Positions 38,584 through 47,500 of a stretch of DNA of 64,000 bases are shown one piece after another. Numbering within the stretch: position 1 is the first letter of the stretch; every line of letters starts with the position of its first letter. Below the pieces are notes generated by a model. It made no database searches and was not told the DNA's origin. It saw only the letters and a list, made by a program, of their open reading frames with translations. The position numbers and the translations under genes are program-made. Where the stretch lies: positions 1,116,001-1,180,000 of the forward strand of contig NZ_JMJJ01000004.1 in assembly GCF_000710035.2 (NCBI RefSeq), written 5' to 3'. The DNA comes from Pantoea ananatis LMG 2665 (GTDB lineage Bacteria; Pseudomonadota; Gammaproteobacteria; Enterobacterales; Enterobacteriaceae).

Positions 38584-39201
38584 ATGTCGCACTTTATACA
38601 TTCATTCATTTTCTGTTCTACATTCGCATTGAGTACTCTGGCTACCAAAGCCTATTCCTCTGATCATATCAGCGCCTCAGCGTGGAGAGAGACAAAGGAA
38701 ACTGCCTATCCAACGCTCTGTGATAAACATCAGATTGAATTATTCTCATGCCCTGATAAATCACGGCACACTATTGCATTGTGCATGACTAGAAAAGATG
38801 AATTGATAAGCTTTGTCTACCGGCAGCATCGAATAAAGAAAAGCATTCAGCTGAACAGCATCCAACGGGCTATGGATAGCCCGTCAAATGGACCATCTAC
38901 CATATTGCAAGCTGAAACAGGAAAAGGCTTATTTCGATTTTATCTTGATGAAAATTCTTCAGATTCAGATGAAAATTATCCAGGAGTGGTGACTCTGAAC
39001 GGAAAGGTCGCTTTCGCATGCATCCACGACCAGAGAACATATCGAACCCCTACATATATTATTAAATCGAAACAAGGTGAAGATGATCTGGTAAATCTCT
39101 GGCATATTAAATTCAATGCTTTTTTTGAAAAAGAACAAAAAGATAATCCAGAATTACATGAAGATAAAATGTATGATCTATGGGGATCATGGCCGGAGTA
39201 A
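38584..39201 (+). CDS. Sec-exported small protein, paralogue of the gene at 43961
   Basis: 205 residues with a signal peptide (FIHSFIFCSTFALSTLATKAYS). The mature part shares about half its positions by eye with the protein at 43961: TAYPTLCDKHQIELFSCPDK, TIALCM, STILQAETGKGLFRFY, LNGKVAFACIHDQ, YRTPT and the end LWGSWPE. Four conserved cysteines suggest disulfides in the periplasm. The 'F-S-C-P-x-K-S...I-A-x-C' start resembles small periplasmic inhibitor-type proteins, but I cannot name a family. AAAGGA precedes the ATG. AT-rich codons unlike the flanking metabolic genes. Confidence 0.75.
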   Translation: MSHFIHSFIFCSTFALSTLATKAYSSDHISASAWRETKETAYPTLCDKHQIELFSCPDKSRHTIALCMTRKDELISFVYRQHRIKKSIQLNSIQRAMDSPSNGPSTILQAETGKGLFRFYLDENSSDSDENYPGVVTLNGKVAFACIHDQRTYRTPTYIIKSKQGEDDLVNLWHIKFNAFFEKEQKDNPELHEDKMYDLWGSWPE

Positions 39202-39293
39202 TCATTTAATTTGTAAGCGAGTGCATTTTAAATTAAGAGTGAATTAAAGATTACTTAAACCGATTATGCCGTTAAGTCAATGATGAGGAAAAA

Positions 39294-39983
39294 ATGGGGT
39301 TTTGTAAGGAAAAAAAAGAAAGTAATTATAAATTCAGAAAAAAAGTAAAGCCAACTATGTTTACATTGGTTTTACTCCTGTCACTTCCTGGTGCTTATAT
39401 ATATTTTGACTTCACAAAATACAGCGCTCTTGGCCATTTAAACTCAACAATAGAATTCATTATTATTATTTTATATGTACTGATTTTCTTTTTTAGCTTA
39501 ATAAAAAGGAAGTGGCATTATTTATTTGTTCTTGTGTTGTCAGTTACCATGGTCGTTATTTATCCTTATTCAGGTTTGAAAGATTTAATTATTCATAAAG
39601 GATTTTATACACTTAGAGGTCAGTTTTATAAAAACTTATCACACTGTGCTCTGGAACATTATGGTAAAAATCAGGAGCAAACACTCGCCTATTGTTTTAG
39701 AACATACCCTGAAATAGAGGGGGGGAATTATGATGTTTTTTATGATACTGGTGGAGAATTGATGTTACCGGAAGATAGTCGTTCTTGCTCGTGGTATAAA
39801 GCCTGGTACTCAATTGCCAGAGAAAAGAATGACAGCATACTCTACGGTGTTGCTAAAGAAATAAGTATGCCTTCAATACTCTTTAAAACATCTGATGTTG
39901 GTCATTCTTTTTACGCTGTTGAATATGATTTGTTTGATAAAAATTTCAATTATTACCCCAGCTATCACTGCGCCATAAAATAA
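39294..39983 (+). CDS. membrane protein of unknown function
   Basis: 229 residues, not recognised. A lysine-rich N-terminus is followed by three hydrophobic segments (about 22-40, 50-69 and 74-92), then a soluble C-terminal part of about 130 residues with cysteines in HCALEHYGKN, LAYCFRTYPE, RSCSWYKAWYS and YHCAIK, probably on the outer face of the membrane. GAGGAAAAA precedes the ATG. It lies between the exported protein gene and a gene cut by the insertion sequence, all in the same direction, and may form an operon with them. Low GC. Confidence 0.7.
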   Translation: MGFCKEKKESNYKFRKKVKPTMFTLVLLLSLPGAYIYFDFTKYSALGHLNSTIEFIIIILYVLIFFFSLIKRKWHYLFVLVLSVTMVVIYPYSGLKDLIIHKGFYTLRGQFYKNLSHCALEHYGKNQEQTLAYCFRTYPEIEGGNYDVFYDTGGELMLPEDSRSCSWYKAWYSIAREKNDSILYGVAKEISMPSILFKTSDVGHSFYAVEYDLFDKNFNYYPSYHCAIK

Positions 39984-40012
39984 AAAATTAACAGCAATCT
40001 TAAGGAAAAATA

Positions 40013-40141
40013 ATGGAAAAACTAGGTGCCACATCAATTTTTACAGTGTCAGGCTTCGATGCTAACAATGTAGGACATCCAGTTGTAGACGCACATTACA
40101 TAGTTGATATGACCTGCTCCCCGTTGATTAATACACCGTGA
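40013..40141 (+). pseudogene. 5' fragment of a gene truncated by the IS element
   Basis: An ATG with AAGGA upstream opens a frame reading MEKLGATSIFTVSGFD, then ANNVGHPVVDAHYIVD, before entering the insertion sequence at 40110 and stopping at 40139-40141. About 32 native codons remain. Not recognised. A possible 3' remnant lies on the other side of the IS (41332-41535). Confidence 0.6.
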
Positions 40142-40180
40142 TGTTAGTAATGTCTTCATAAGCCACATGAGGACATCCCC

Positions 40181-40444
40181 ATGAAGAAGCGATTTTCCGA
40201 CGAACAGATCATCAGTATTCTCCGCGAGGCAGAAGCCGGGGTTTCGGCCCGGGAACTCTGTCGCAAGCATGCCATTTCAGATGCCACCTTTTACTCCTGG
40301 CGCAAGAAGTTCGGCGGCATGGAAGTTCCCGAAGTGAAGCGGCTCAAGTCGCTTGAAGAGGAGAACGCCCGCCTCAAGAAGCTCCTTGCCGAAGCCATGC
40401 TGGATAAGGAGGCACTTCAGGTGGCTCTGGGGCGAAAGTACTGA
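40181..40444 (+). CDS. IS3-family transposase OrfA
   Basis: 87 residues: helix-turn-helix (DEQIISILREAEAGVSAREL, then KHAISDATFYSWRKKFGG) followed by a leucine-zipper coiled coil (LKSLEEENARLKKLLAEAML). It binds the IS ends and regulates transposition. In this family OrfAB is made by a -1 frameshift at the end of this frame. Confidence 0.92.
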   Translation: MKKRFSDEQIISILREAEAGVSARELCRKHAISDATFYSWRKKFGGMEVPEVKRLKSLEEENARLKKLLAEAMLDKEALQVALGRKY

Positions 40445-40467
40445 CGACAGACCAGAAGCGGGAAGCC

Positions 40468-41302
40468 GTGGAGGTCATGTGTGAGGCAATGGGTCTGTCG
40501 CAACGCCGTGCCTGCAGTCTGGCTGGTCTGTCACTTTCAACCTGCCGTTATTCGGCCCAGCGTCCTGCTGCTGACGCGCAACTGTCTCTACGGATCACAG
40601 AGCTGGCACTTGAACGCCGGCGATTTGGTTACCGGCGGATCTGGCAGTTATTGCGCCGGGAGGGCCTTCACGTCAACCATAAGCGGGTTTACCGCATCTA
40701 TCACCTTAACGGTCTGTGTGTAAAACGCAGGCGCCGCCGTAAGGGTCTGGCGACTGAACGGCTTCCGCTTCTCCGCCCGGATGCGCCGAACATGACATGG
40801 TCAATGGATTTTGTCATGGATGCACTTGCCAGCGGCCGCCGGATTAAGTGCCTGACCTGCGTAGATGATTTCACGAAAGAGTGTCTGACGATCACAGCCG
40901 CTTTCGGGATTTCAGGTGTTCAGGTCACGGCGGATTCTGGACAGCATTGCGCTGTTTCGTGGATATCCTGCGACAATAAGAACCGATCATGGTCCGGAAT
41001 TTACCTGCCGCGCGCTGGATCAATGGGCCTTTGAACATAGTGTTGAGCTGCGCTTAATCCAGCCAGGCAAGCCAACTCAAAACGGATTTATTGAGAGTTT
41101 TAACGGTCGCTTTCGGGATGAATGCCTGAATGAGCACTGGTTCAGCGATGTTCTTCATGCCCGGAAAATCATTAATGACTGGCGGCAGGACTATAACGAG
41201 TCCAGACCTCATTCATCGCTGAATTATCAGACGCCATCTGAATTTGCAGCAGGCTGGCGAAACGGGAAACATGAAGAAAAACCCACCGACATTACTAACT
41301 GA
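40468..41302 (+). pseudogene. IS3-family transposase OrfB, frameshifted
   Basis: The integrase-type catalytic protein is split. The first part (to 41034) has the HTH_21 region and the first catalytic Asp in TWSMDFVMDALASG. The second, in another frame to 41302, has the second Asp in [10 protein letters not shown] and the Glu in [17 protein letters not shown]. The break is near 40925-40931, where an extra G turns the expected VTRILDS into VTADSG. This copy is probably inactive unless the base is an error. Confidence 0.85.
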
Positions 41303-41331
41303 AGGTTGTATCTAATACTGGGGGCTGGTCA

Positions 41332-41535
41332 GAGGCTGCAATTCAATTTTTGAAAAAAAGTTTTGATAATTACAGTCAGGGACGACCACCCACTACTACA
41401 TCAGTCCACGGAGACCTGGATAGCAATAAACATCATCACGAAGCTTTTCAGATACTGATACTGAGACATCTGGAGACTGGAATGATCATGCGTGACTATT
41501 ACGCACTTTGTAGTCTGGCCACGCATCTTGACTGA
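41332..41535 (+). pseudogene. 3' gene remnant to the right of the IS
   Basis: An open frame crosses the IS end without its own start and reads EAAIQFLKKSFDNYSQGRPP, then HHHEAFQILILRHLETGMIM and a TGA at 41533-41535. It looks like the C-terminal end of a small protein and could be the rest of the gene whose start lies at 40013. Not recognised. The next 240 bases up to the recombinase gene show nothing supportable. Confidence 0.4.
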
Positions 41536-41773
41536 CAACGAGGCCAGGATGTCTTTTCACTCTGGTTAAGCTAAGTTAAATTACCAGATTAACTGGCGCC
41601 TGTTGGTTCTGCAAAAATATCCTCTTAACCGTCTGATGAGGGATAAGTCACCGTCTCTTATTCTTTGCGAGGCTAAACATTACTGCAACTGTCCGGGCGA
41701 CAGCATTACAAAACCGAAAATAACTGTTGCGTAAAAGCCTTTCCGTGGCGGCAGTGTCAGTGATTCGCGCAGA

Positions 41774-42604
41774 TCATTGCCCGAGAAGGTCCCTTGCCCG
41801 AGCTGCATCCATGCTGAACCGCACGCCGAGCTGGCGTGTCACGTCCAGCGCAAACACCCGCGTATACCATTCGGTCGACTTCGCGTCCTTGTGGCCCATC
41901 AGGGTCTGAATGACCTTCTGGGGTACCTGGTGCTGAACCAGGTGCATCGCAAACGAATCCCGGAACGTTTTGGGCGTGACCGGCCGGATGGAGAACGTGA
42001 CGCCGTCACGCTTTGCGGCTTCAACTGCCTGACTTATCCAGCTGCGGGCGGTGTCTTCGCTCCGGATATCCCAGAGCCGTGCGCCCGGGGCGGGCTGTGC
42101 GATCGCAAACCATTCCCTGAGCCGCTGGACGAAGGCCGGATCGGTGAGCGGCACGGCGCGCGGCGGGTTATCGCGTATCTCTGCCTGCGCCTCCTGCTCA
42201 GCCTGCTGTTCTTCTTTTGTCGGGCGCCCGCGGCGACGGGACCGGCTGCCGGCAGATTCCTCCAGCCTGCGCTGCTTGAGCGTGCGCAGCACCACAAACG
42301 GCGAGACGAGCGGAGCCGCGCTCAGCGGATCGTCCAGCACAAAATCCCCCTTGGTCAGCGGCAGTATTTCATTGAGCCGGCCGCCGGTGTTCAACAGCGT
42401 ATCGATAAACAGGCGTTTGCGGAGATCGGTCACCTTTGACAGCAGCACGGCCACCTCGGGGGCGAGCAGGTAGCGTGGCATGTCGGTGCCGTAGGCGGCG
42501 GCCAGGTTTCGCAGCGCGACCGCACTTTCATAGTCAAAATAGCGTGCAGCGCCGGAAGTGTTCACATTGTGACCACTGGCGTCGCTGTGTGAAATCTGCG
42601 TCAT
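41774..42604 (-). CDS. plasmid-type tyrosine recombinase
   Basis: About 276 residues from the ATG of MTQISHSDAS; the open frame extends further upstream but that part is not protein-like. Catalytic positions seen: Arg in LLNTGGRLNEILPL, the second Arg box in TPKTFRDSFAMHLVQ, and LMGHKDAKSTEWYTRVF with the late His and the nucleophile Tyr. A basic insert (SRSRRRGRPTKEEQQ) separates the halves. Such recombinases are common on large enterobacterial plasmids, where they resolve multimers or mediate integration. GC is higher than in the island around it, so it may have arrived separately. Confidence 0.85.
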   Translation of the reverse strand: MTQISHSDASGHNVNTSGAARYFDYESAVALRNLAAAYGTDMPRYLLAPEVAVLLSKVTDLRKRLFIDTLLNTGGRLNEILPLTKGDFVLDDPLSAAPLVSPFVVLRTLKQRRLEESAGSRSRRRGRPTKEEQQAEQEAQAEIRDNPPRAVPLTDPAFVQRLREWFAIAQPAPGARLWDIRSEDTARSWISQAVEAAKRDGVTFSIRPVTPKTFRDSFAMHLVQHQVPQKVIQTLMGHKDAKSTEWYTRVFALDVTRQLGVRFSMDAARARDLLGQ

Positions 42605-42970
42605 TTCGCGGGGCAAAGTACCCAAACTTTTAATCTCCGTTATCAGCCGGTGTGGAACGTATTTTCGCGCATCTGTAAAGGGTTTTCGATGAGAATAAAT
42701 CGATCCGCAACGGATCCTTTCTGGATCGGTTTCCCGGCTTTTCTCCCGTATATGGAGAATAACCTGGTCAGACGGAAATAAAAAGCAGGCTCCCGGCGCA
42801 GTTTCACGCACTCTCAGTGATGCTAACCCTCTGGTGATAATGAAGAAAATGAAAAAGCCGGGCAGGGCGAAGGCGTCCAGGTACTCTGGTATGAATACCT
42901 GGTCAGGAACGGAGTTGTGGAATAATGTCAGTATTATAGTGGTCATCAAAACGGTCGTGTTCGTTCCGCA

Positions 42971-43103
42971 TCAATACGCCAAGTGAGCTGCTCCCTATGA
43001 CCTGATAGCTGGAAAGTATATTGAGGAGCATCAGCTGTGTGAAAGGTGACAGTTCATTACACTTAAAGGATGAAGGACTGGGTCCGAGCGAGAATGAACA
43101 GGA
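42971..43103 (+). pseudogene. degenerate copy of the mgtC 3' end
   Basis: Aligned by eye with 37831-37967: both share GCTGGAAAGT, then GCATCAGC, GAAAGGTG(T/A)CAGTT, a GG(A/G)TCCGAG(T/C)GA stretch at the mgtC end and AAAAAACAG beyond the stop. Reading frame is lost. It is followed by palindrome B in the same order as mgtC is followed by palindrome A. Confidence 0.65.
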
Positions 43104-43110
43104 TAAAAAA

Positions 43111-43178
43111 CAGACGTAGTTTCATTAATTCTGGCAAAAAAGCAGGAGAGTTATGCGTCAGATTTTGCACAGCATAGT
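43111..43178. repeat. degenerate palindrome B (internal copy)
   Basis: Counterpart of palindrome A: ACGTAGTTTCATTAATTCTG on the left, AGCAGGAGAGTTATG in the loop (A has GGCAGGGGAAGTTATG), CGTCAGATTTTGCACAGCAT on the right. Arms no longer pair well, but the order and flanking bases match copy A. Confidence 0.55.
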
Positions 43179-43960
43179 GGTTATCATCTTAATGACATAG
43201 CCTGACCACTGAATAAATTTTCACATCGTTCATGTCAGACACTACAGTCATTGCCTAAATTAATACCCCATAAGAAATGATAGTTGTGTCAGATTAATCA
43301 CATGTCATTTACAGATCACTTCATTTTTAGCCTGTTTATTTTTCTTTAAGGTTTATAAGAAACTTAATTTAAAAATTAAATTAGAATTTTCATCTGCCAC
43401 TACTTAAAAAATCACCCCCCCTACTTTTAAGTTATTTATAAAAAGTACTAGCTGTAAAAAAGAAAAAACCTTTGCTTAAACTATTTTTGTGTCTATGTGT
43501 AAGATAATTTTATTTTGTTTATCATTATATGTGTAAATATTTATGCTTCTAGCACTATACTTATGATTAAATGAAGTTTAAACAATGCATAAATAAATTA
43601 AAAACAAGTGGCGAAAAATCTCCATTGCACTTAAGGTGTTTTAAATTGTCAGGCGGTGTGAAGAAATAAAAATTAATTTTAGCTTCAGGATGATTAATAA
43701 CCACCCATAAATATAAATAGTCTAGAAATGACAAGATGATATAATAACCCATGAATGGGTGAAGTTATTTTTCCATGTTGACAATATATGATATTGGCGA
43801 GAATTTTTTATATTTCTACTGTAAGCTTAATATTATAAGGGACTTACTTAAGATATTTATTTCTTTAAAATAATTCTATCTGTTAGCTTCCCAATCTCTT
43901 TGTGCTCTTTTTTCTAATTTAAACCTTCAGAAAAAACCTGGGATTTCAAAAGGAACTAAA

Positions 43961-44566
43961 ATGTTCAATTTCTTTAGTATTCTCTTAATTAATTGTATTT
44001 TAATTTCAAATCTGGCAATCATAAAAGTATATGCTTCTGATAATATTGATGTAAAGGCATGGGTGCAAACCCCAGAAACATCCTATCCAACAATATGCAA
44101 TAAAGAACAAATAGAGATTTTCTCATGCCCGAGCAAATCGAAAGAAACTATAGCTATTTGCATGAATAGTGCAAATAAACAAATGTTTTTTGCATACCAA
44201 GAAAATTTAAATATTAAAAACCTGAAACTAGATAAAATAAAACAAATTGTTAATATCCCAAAAAGCGGTGCATCAACAATATTGCAGGCTGAAACAAAAA
44301 AAGGTTTATTTCGTCTATATTTCGATGAAAATATTAATGACAATCCAAGCGCAGTCACTATGAACGGAAAGGTAAGTTTTGAATGTGTTCACAATCAGGA
44401 AGCATATAGAACTCCCACTAATATTGTTAAATCGGCACAAGGGAAAGATGAAATAGTAAATATCTGGCAGCTTAAGTTAGCCCCATTACTTAAAGAACAA
44501 CAAAAAAATAACAGTATAATTTATAATGAAAAAATCGGTGACTTGTGGGACTCCTGGCCAAAATAA
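43961..44566 (+). CDS. Sec-exported small protein upstream of the type I secretion substrate
   Basis: 201 residues with a signal peptide (FNFFSILLINCILISNLAII, then KVYAS). Paralogue of 38584: TSYPTICNKEQIEIFSCPSK, TIAICM, STILQAETKKGLFRLYF, MNGKVSFECVHNQ, YRTPTNIVKS and DLWDSWPK. AAGGA precedes the ATG. It ends 31 bases before the giant secreted protein, so the two are probably cotranscribed. Position and export to the periplasm make it a candidate chaperone, inhibitor or immunity protein for that substrate; this is inference. GC is low. Confidence 0.78.
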   Translation: MFNFFSILLINCILISNLAIIKVYASDNIDVKAWVQTPETSYPTICNKEQIEIFSCPSKSKETIAICMNSANKQMFFAYQENLNIKNLKLDKIKQIVNIPKSGASTILQAETKKGLFRLYFDENINDNPSAVTMNGKVSFECVHNQEAYRTPTNIVKSAQGKDEIVNIWQLKLAPLLKEQQKNNSIIYNEKIGDLWDSWPK

Positions 44567-44597
44567 ATTATCATTACTTTAATATAAGGAAACGATC

Positions 44598-47500
44598 ATG
44601 TCTGCAAGTGAATTTATTGATAAACAAACTCTCATTGACCAACTCAAACAATATCGAACGACGGCTTTTGCTACAGAAGATGGTTCGAGACCATCAGTCT
44701 TAAACGAGTTTAACTGGGCAGGTGGATATAGTTCTTATTCTTTCGGATTGTATCAATTTGATGTTAGAAACAATGATCTTGCAGAGGACGCGCTAAGGTC
44801 CATGGGCTTTACTGACACTCAAATTGACCAACTATCCCAAAGAGGTACTCTTGGTAATGACGTTAAAACAGCATTAAGCGAACAGCTACAAGCTGCTCTG
44901 GCAACTACTGCTGGTAAGCAGATCATGGATAATTTGCTTAACAATTATGAAGCGCAATTAGTTCACACAACTACCAATCTCCTTGATATTACTAATGACG
45001 ATATTTATTCGCAAATAGCTTCAGAACCTGAATCTATACAGCGTATTTACGACATCGCAAATCAGTTTGGTACCAGCCTATTACGCCAATTCGGAGGTTT
45101 CTTATCGGGACAATCAATCGTAACTAACGGTATTTCACTTACATGGAGTGATTCTTTAACTGCTTCTGAGAACATGGAAAACTGGTTTTCAGCGGCAGAT
45201 CCGGGCGATGCAACGCGCAGTGATGCCTTCAATAATACCGTGTCCAAAGAATCTCTCCCTGAAACCATTATAAATATTACAAAAGGTGATGGAGATGATG
45301 CAACAATAGCGGCATTTAGTGAATTAAAAAACGTTCAGCTTAATGTTGACAGTGGTATAACTGTTAACATTACTGGAGAAACTGGTAACGATACATTTAA
45401 TCTCGGAAATGGCAGTAGTGTAAATACCTCAATGACATCCGAAAAAAGCAATACATACTCTTATTCTACTTCGGATGGAAATACAAGCTTTGCAACTTTG
45501 GTTGGTAATAATTCGGCAGCTACTATCTCATCCTCATCTGGAAGGCTTGATATTACAGCTAATAACTCTGTTATTAATCTAGAATCTGATGCTGAAGTCA
45601 ACATTATAGGTAACGGCAATGTAATAACAGGTGGTTCATCAGATAACGTTTCAGTCTTTGGAAATAACAACAGTGCTTTCATGGGCGATGACTCCACAGG
45701 AACAATTGTCGGAACGGGGAACAGTATAACAGGGACTGATACTAATAAATTTAATATTTACGGTGATGCTAATAATACCAATCAGATCACAGAAACAAAA
45801 ATAAACAACTTCGACGGCACATCGGAAACGACCGTCTATAACGAATCCACTGGTAACTGGAGCACCGTGACCAGTAAATATAGTGGTGAAAACGAAACGG
45901 GCACTCTCCTTAGTACATTGACAAATAATCTGGATGGCACATCTACAGAAACAAATTACAGTGGTAATACCACCACAACGAATAGTTATTTGGGTCTTAA
46001 CGCACAAGGAAATTTAACCGAATCGCTGGTTAATAACCCGGACGGTACTTCGGAGGATACTGTTATTGACAGAACCGAAGGGAACTGGACTATGGTGATG
46101 AACCAGTATAGTGGTCTGAATGACACAGGACACCTAACGTCGTCTCTTGTTAATAATGTAGATGGTACCTCCAGTAATACACTCTATGGTTCACCTGGAG
46201 GCAATGTTGTTTCAATGACAGAAACTTTCTCCCAGGCCTTTGGAACTGGAGAATTAACTAAAACAGAATTCAATTATTCAGATGGTACTTCCGAACAAGT
46301 TAATTATGATAAAGAATTTGATTTAAGCTGGACTTCTGAGACAGACAGGTTCGCTAGCTGGAATGCGGCCGGTGCATTGAATTTAACGCTACTTGATACA
46401 GCACCCACAGGCCTGGGCAGCTCCTCTTATACTCCCAGTGGAGATAGTTGGGGGGCAGCAGGAGCCCAGCTTAATTTTGACACCGCAAATCTTACTGTTC
46501 CTAGCTTTGTTTCAGTGCCTTCTTTTTCAGATACCTTACTCAATGGCGCAGCAACATCAGACTCCTTCACTAACTTTACTGCTGACTCACTTCAAACTGA
46601 AAGCCTGGCCGTTGGAAACTGGATTTCTGACGCTTCGCAATATTCCTTCGATGCGCAAATACCAGATGTGGTAACAAGTGATCTTTATGGCGGTCTGGCG
46701 GGTGACCCAGGCGATGATGGCGACGATGACGGGAGCGCGGATGGTTCAGGAGACGGTTCAGGAGACGATGGTAATGGCGATACCTCAGCTGGAGACAGTG
46801 GAGATAACGGCGATACAGGAGATAATGGAGATTCAGGTAGCGATAATTACAACCACAGCAGTGGTGGTGACGATGGCGACGGTGGTAGTAGCGACGGCGG
46901 TAGTGACGGCGGTGGTGATGGTGGTGACGGCGGTGGTGGTGGTGGTGGCGATCCATTAGTCATGAGTCTTGACGGGCATCCGATACAGCTTATCCCGCTA
47001 AACCTGTCGCATGCAGTCGTAAACATTGCTGGTCAGTCGTCAACTTCGGGCTGGATCGGCTCGGACACCGGCGTTCTCGCAATCGTGACGTCGGCTGGAA
47101 CACAAATAATTAATCCTTCCCTGGTTAACGGTGCCGGGGATGCAATGGCAGTATTGGCCAGCTATGACCTTAACAAAGACGGCGTGATTGATGCCTCTGA
47201 TGTGGTCTTTAACCAGTTGCGCGTGCTTGCTGATCCGACAGGTAACGGCAGTGCTCAGGCACAGGCTTACACACTTTCACAGCTTGGAATTCAGTCTATT
47301 CGTCTGCAAAACGAAACACTGTCAGTCAATGCGCAAGGCAATCAGGTATCTGGTGTCGCGACGGTGATATTCAGCAATGGCAGTATCGAACCGATTGAAA
47401 ACGTAAACTTCGCTCAGGGTAGCAGTAACGCTACGCCAGGATGGAACGGTACCGTCAATCCCGTCTGGCAACAGATTCTGAACATGATCGATGGGGCGTT

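Larger units (their letters stand above)
40110..41331 (+). mobile_element. IS3-family insertion sequence (IS1222/IS407-like group)
   Basis: 1222 bases between imperfect terminal inverted repeats: left TGACCTGCTCCCCGTTGATT, right (reverse complement) TGACCAGCCCCCAGTATTAG. It carries an orfA/orfB pair typical of the family. The flanks show no target duplication (GATA on the left, GAGG on the right, where four equal bases are expected for this group), so the element has probably taken part in a deletion or recombination after insertion. Confidence 0.88.
42605..43960. other. gene-poor stretch with mgtC remnant, then AT-rich DNA
   Basis: Upstream of the recombinase gene. It contains the degenerate mgtC 3' end (about 42971-43103), palindrome B and then about 750 AT-rich bases leading to the exported protein gene at 43961. 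No other credible coding frame. Confidence 0.55.

Noticed and set aside
42605..42949. N-terminal extension of the recombinase
   Set aside because: The open frame continues, but it lacks recombinase-like sequence and the family start fits MTQISHSD at 42604.
43567..43752. 61-codon minus-strand frame in AT-rich DNA
   Set aside because: Low-complexity AT-rich sequence with no ribosome site; probably chance.
43200..43960. RfaH ops (JUMPstart) element before the secretion operon
   Set aside because: No GGCGGTAG-type core is present in this stretch.
46576..46959. His/Arg-rich and Val/Met-rich frames opposite or beside the Asp/Gly linker
   Set aside because: They arise from the repetitive GAT/GGT codons of the linker in other frames.
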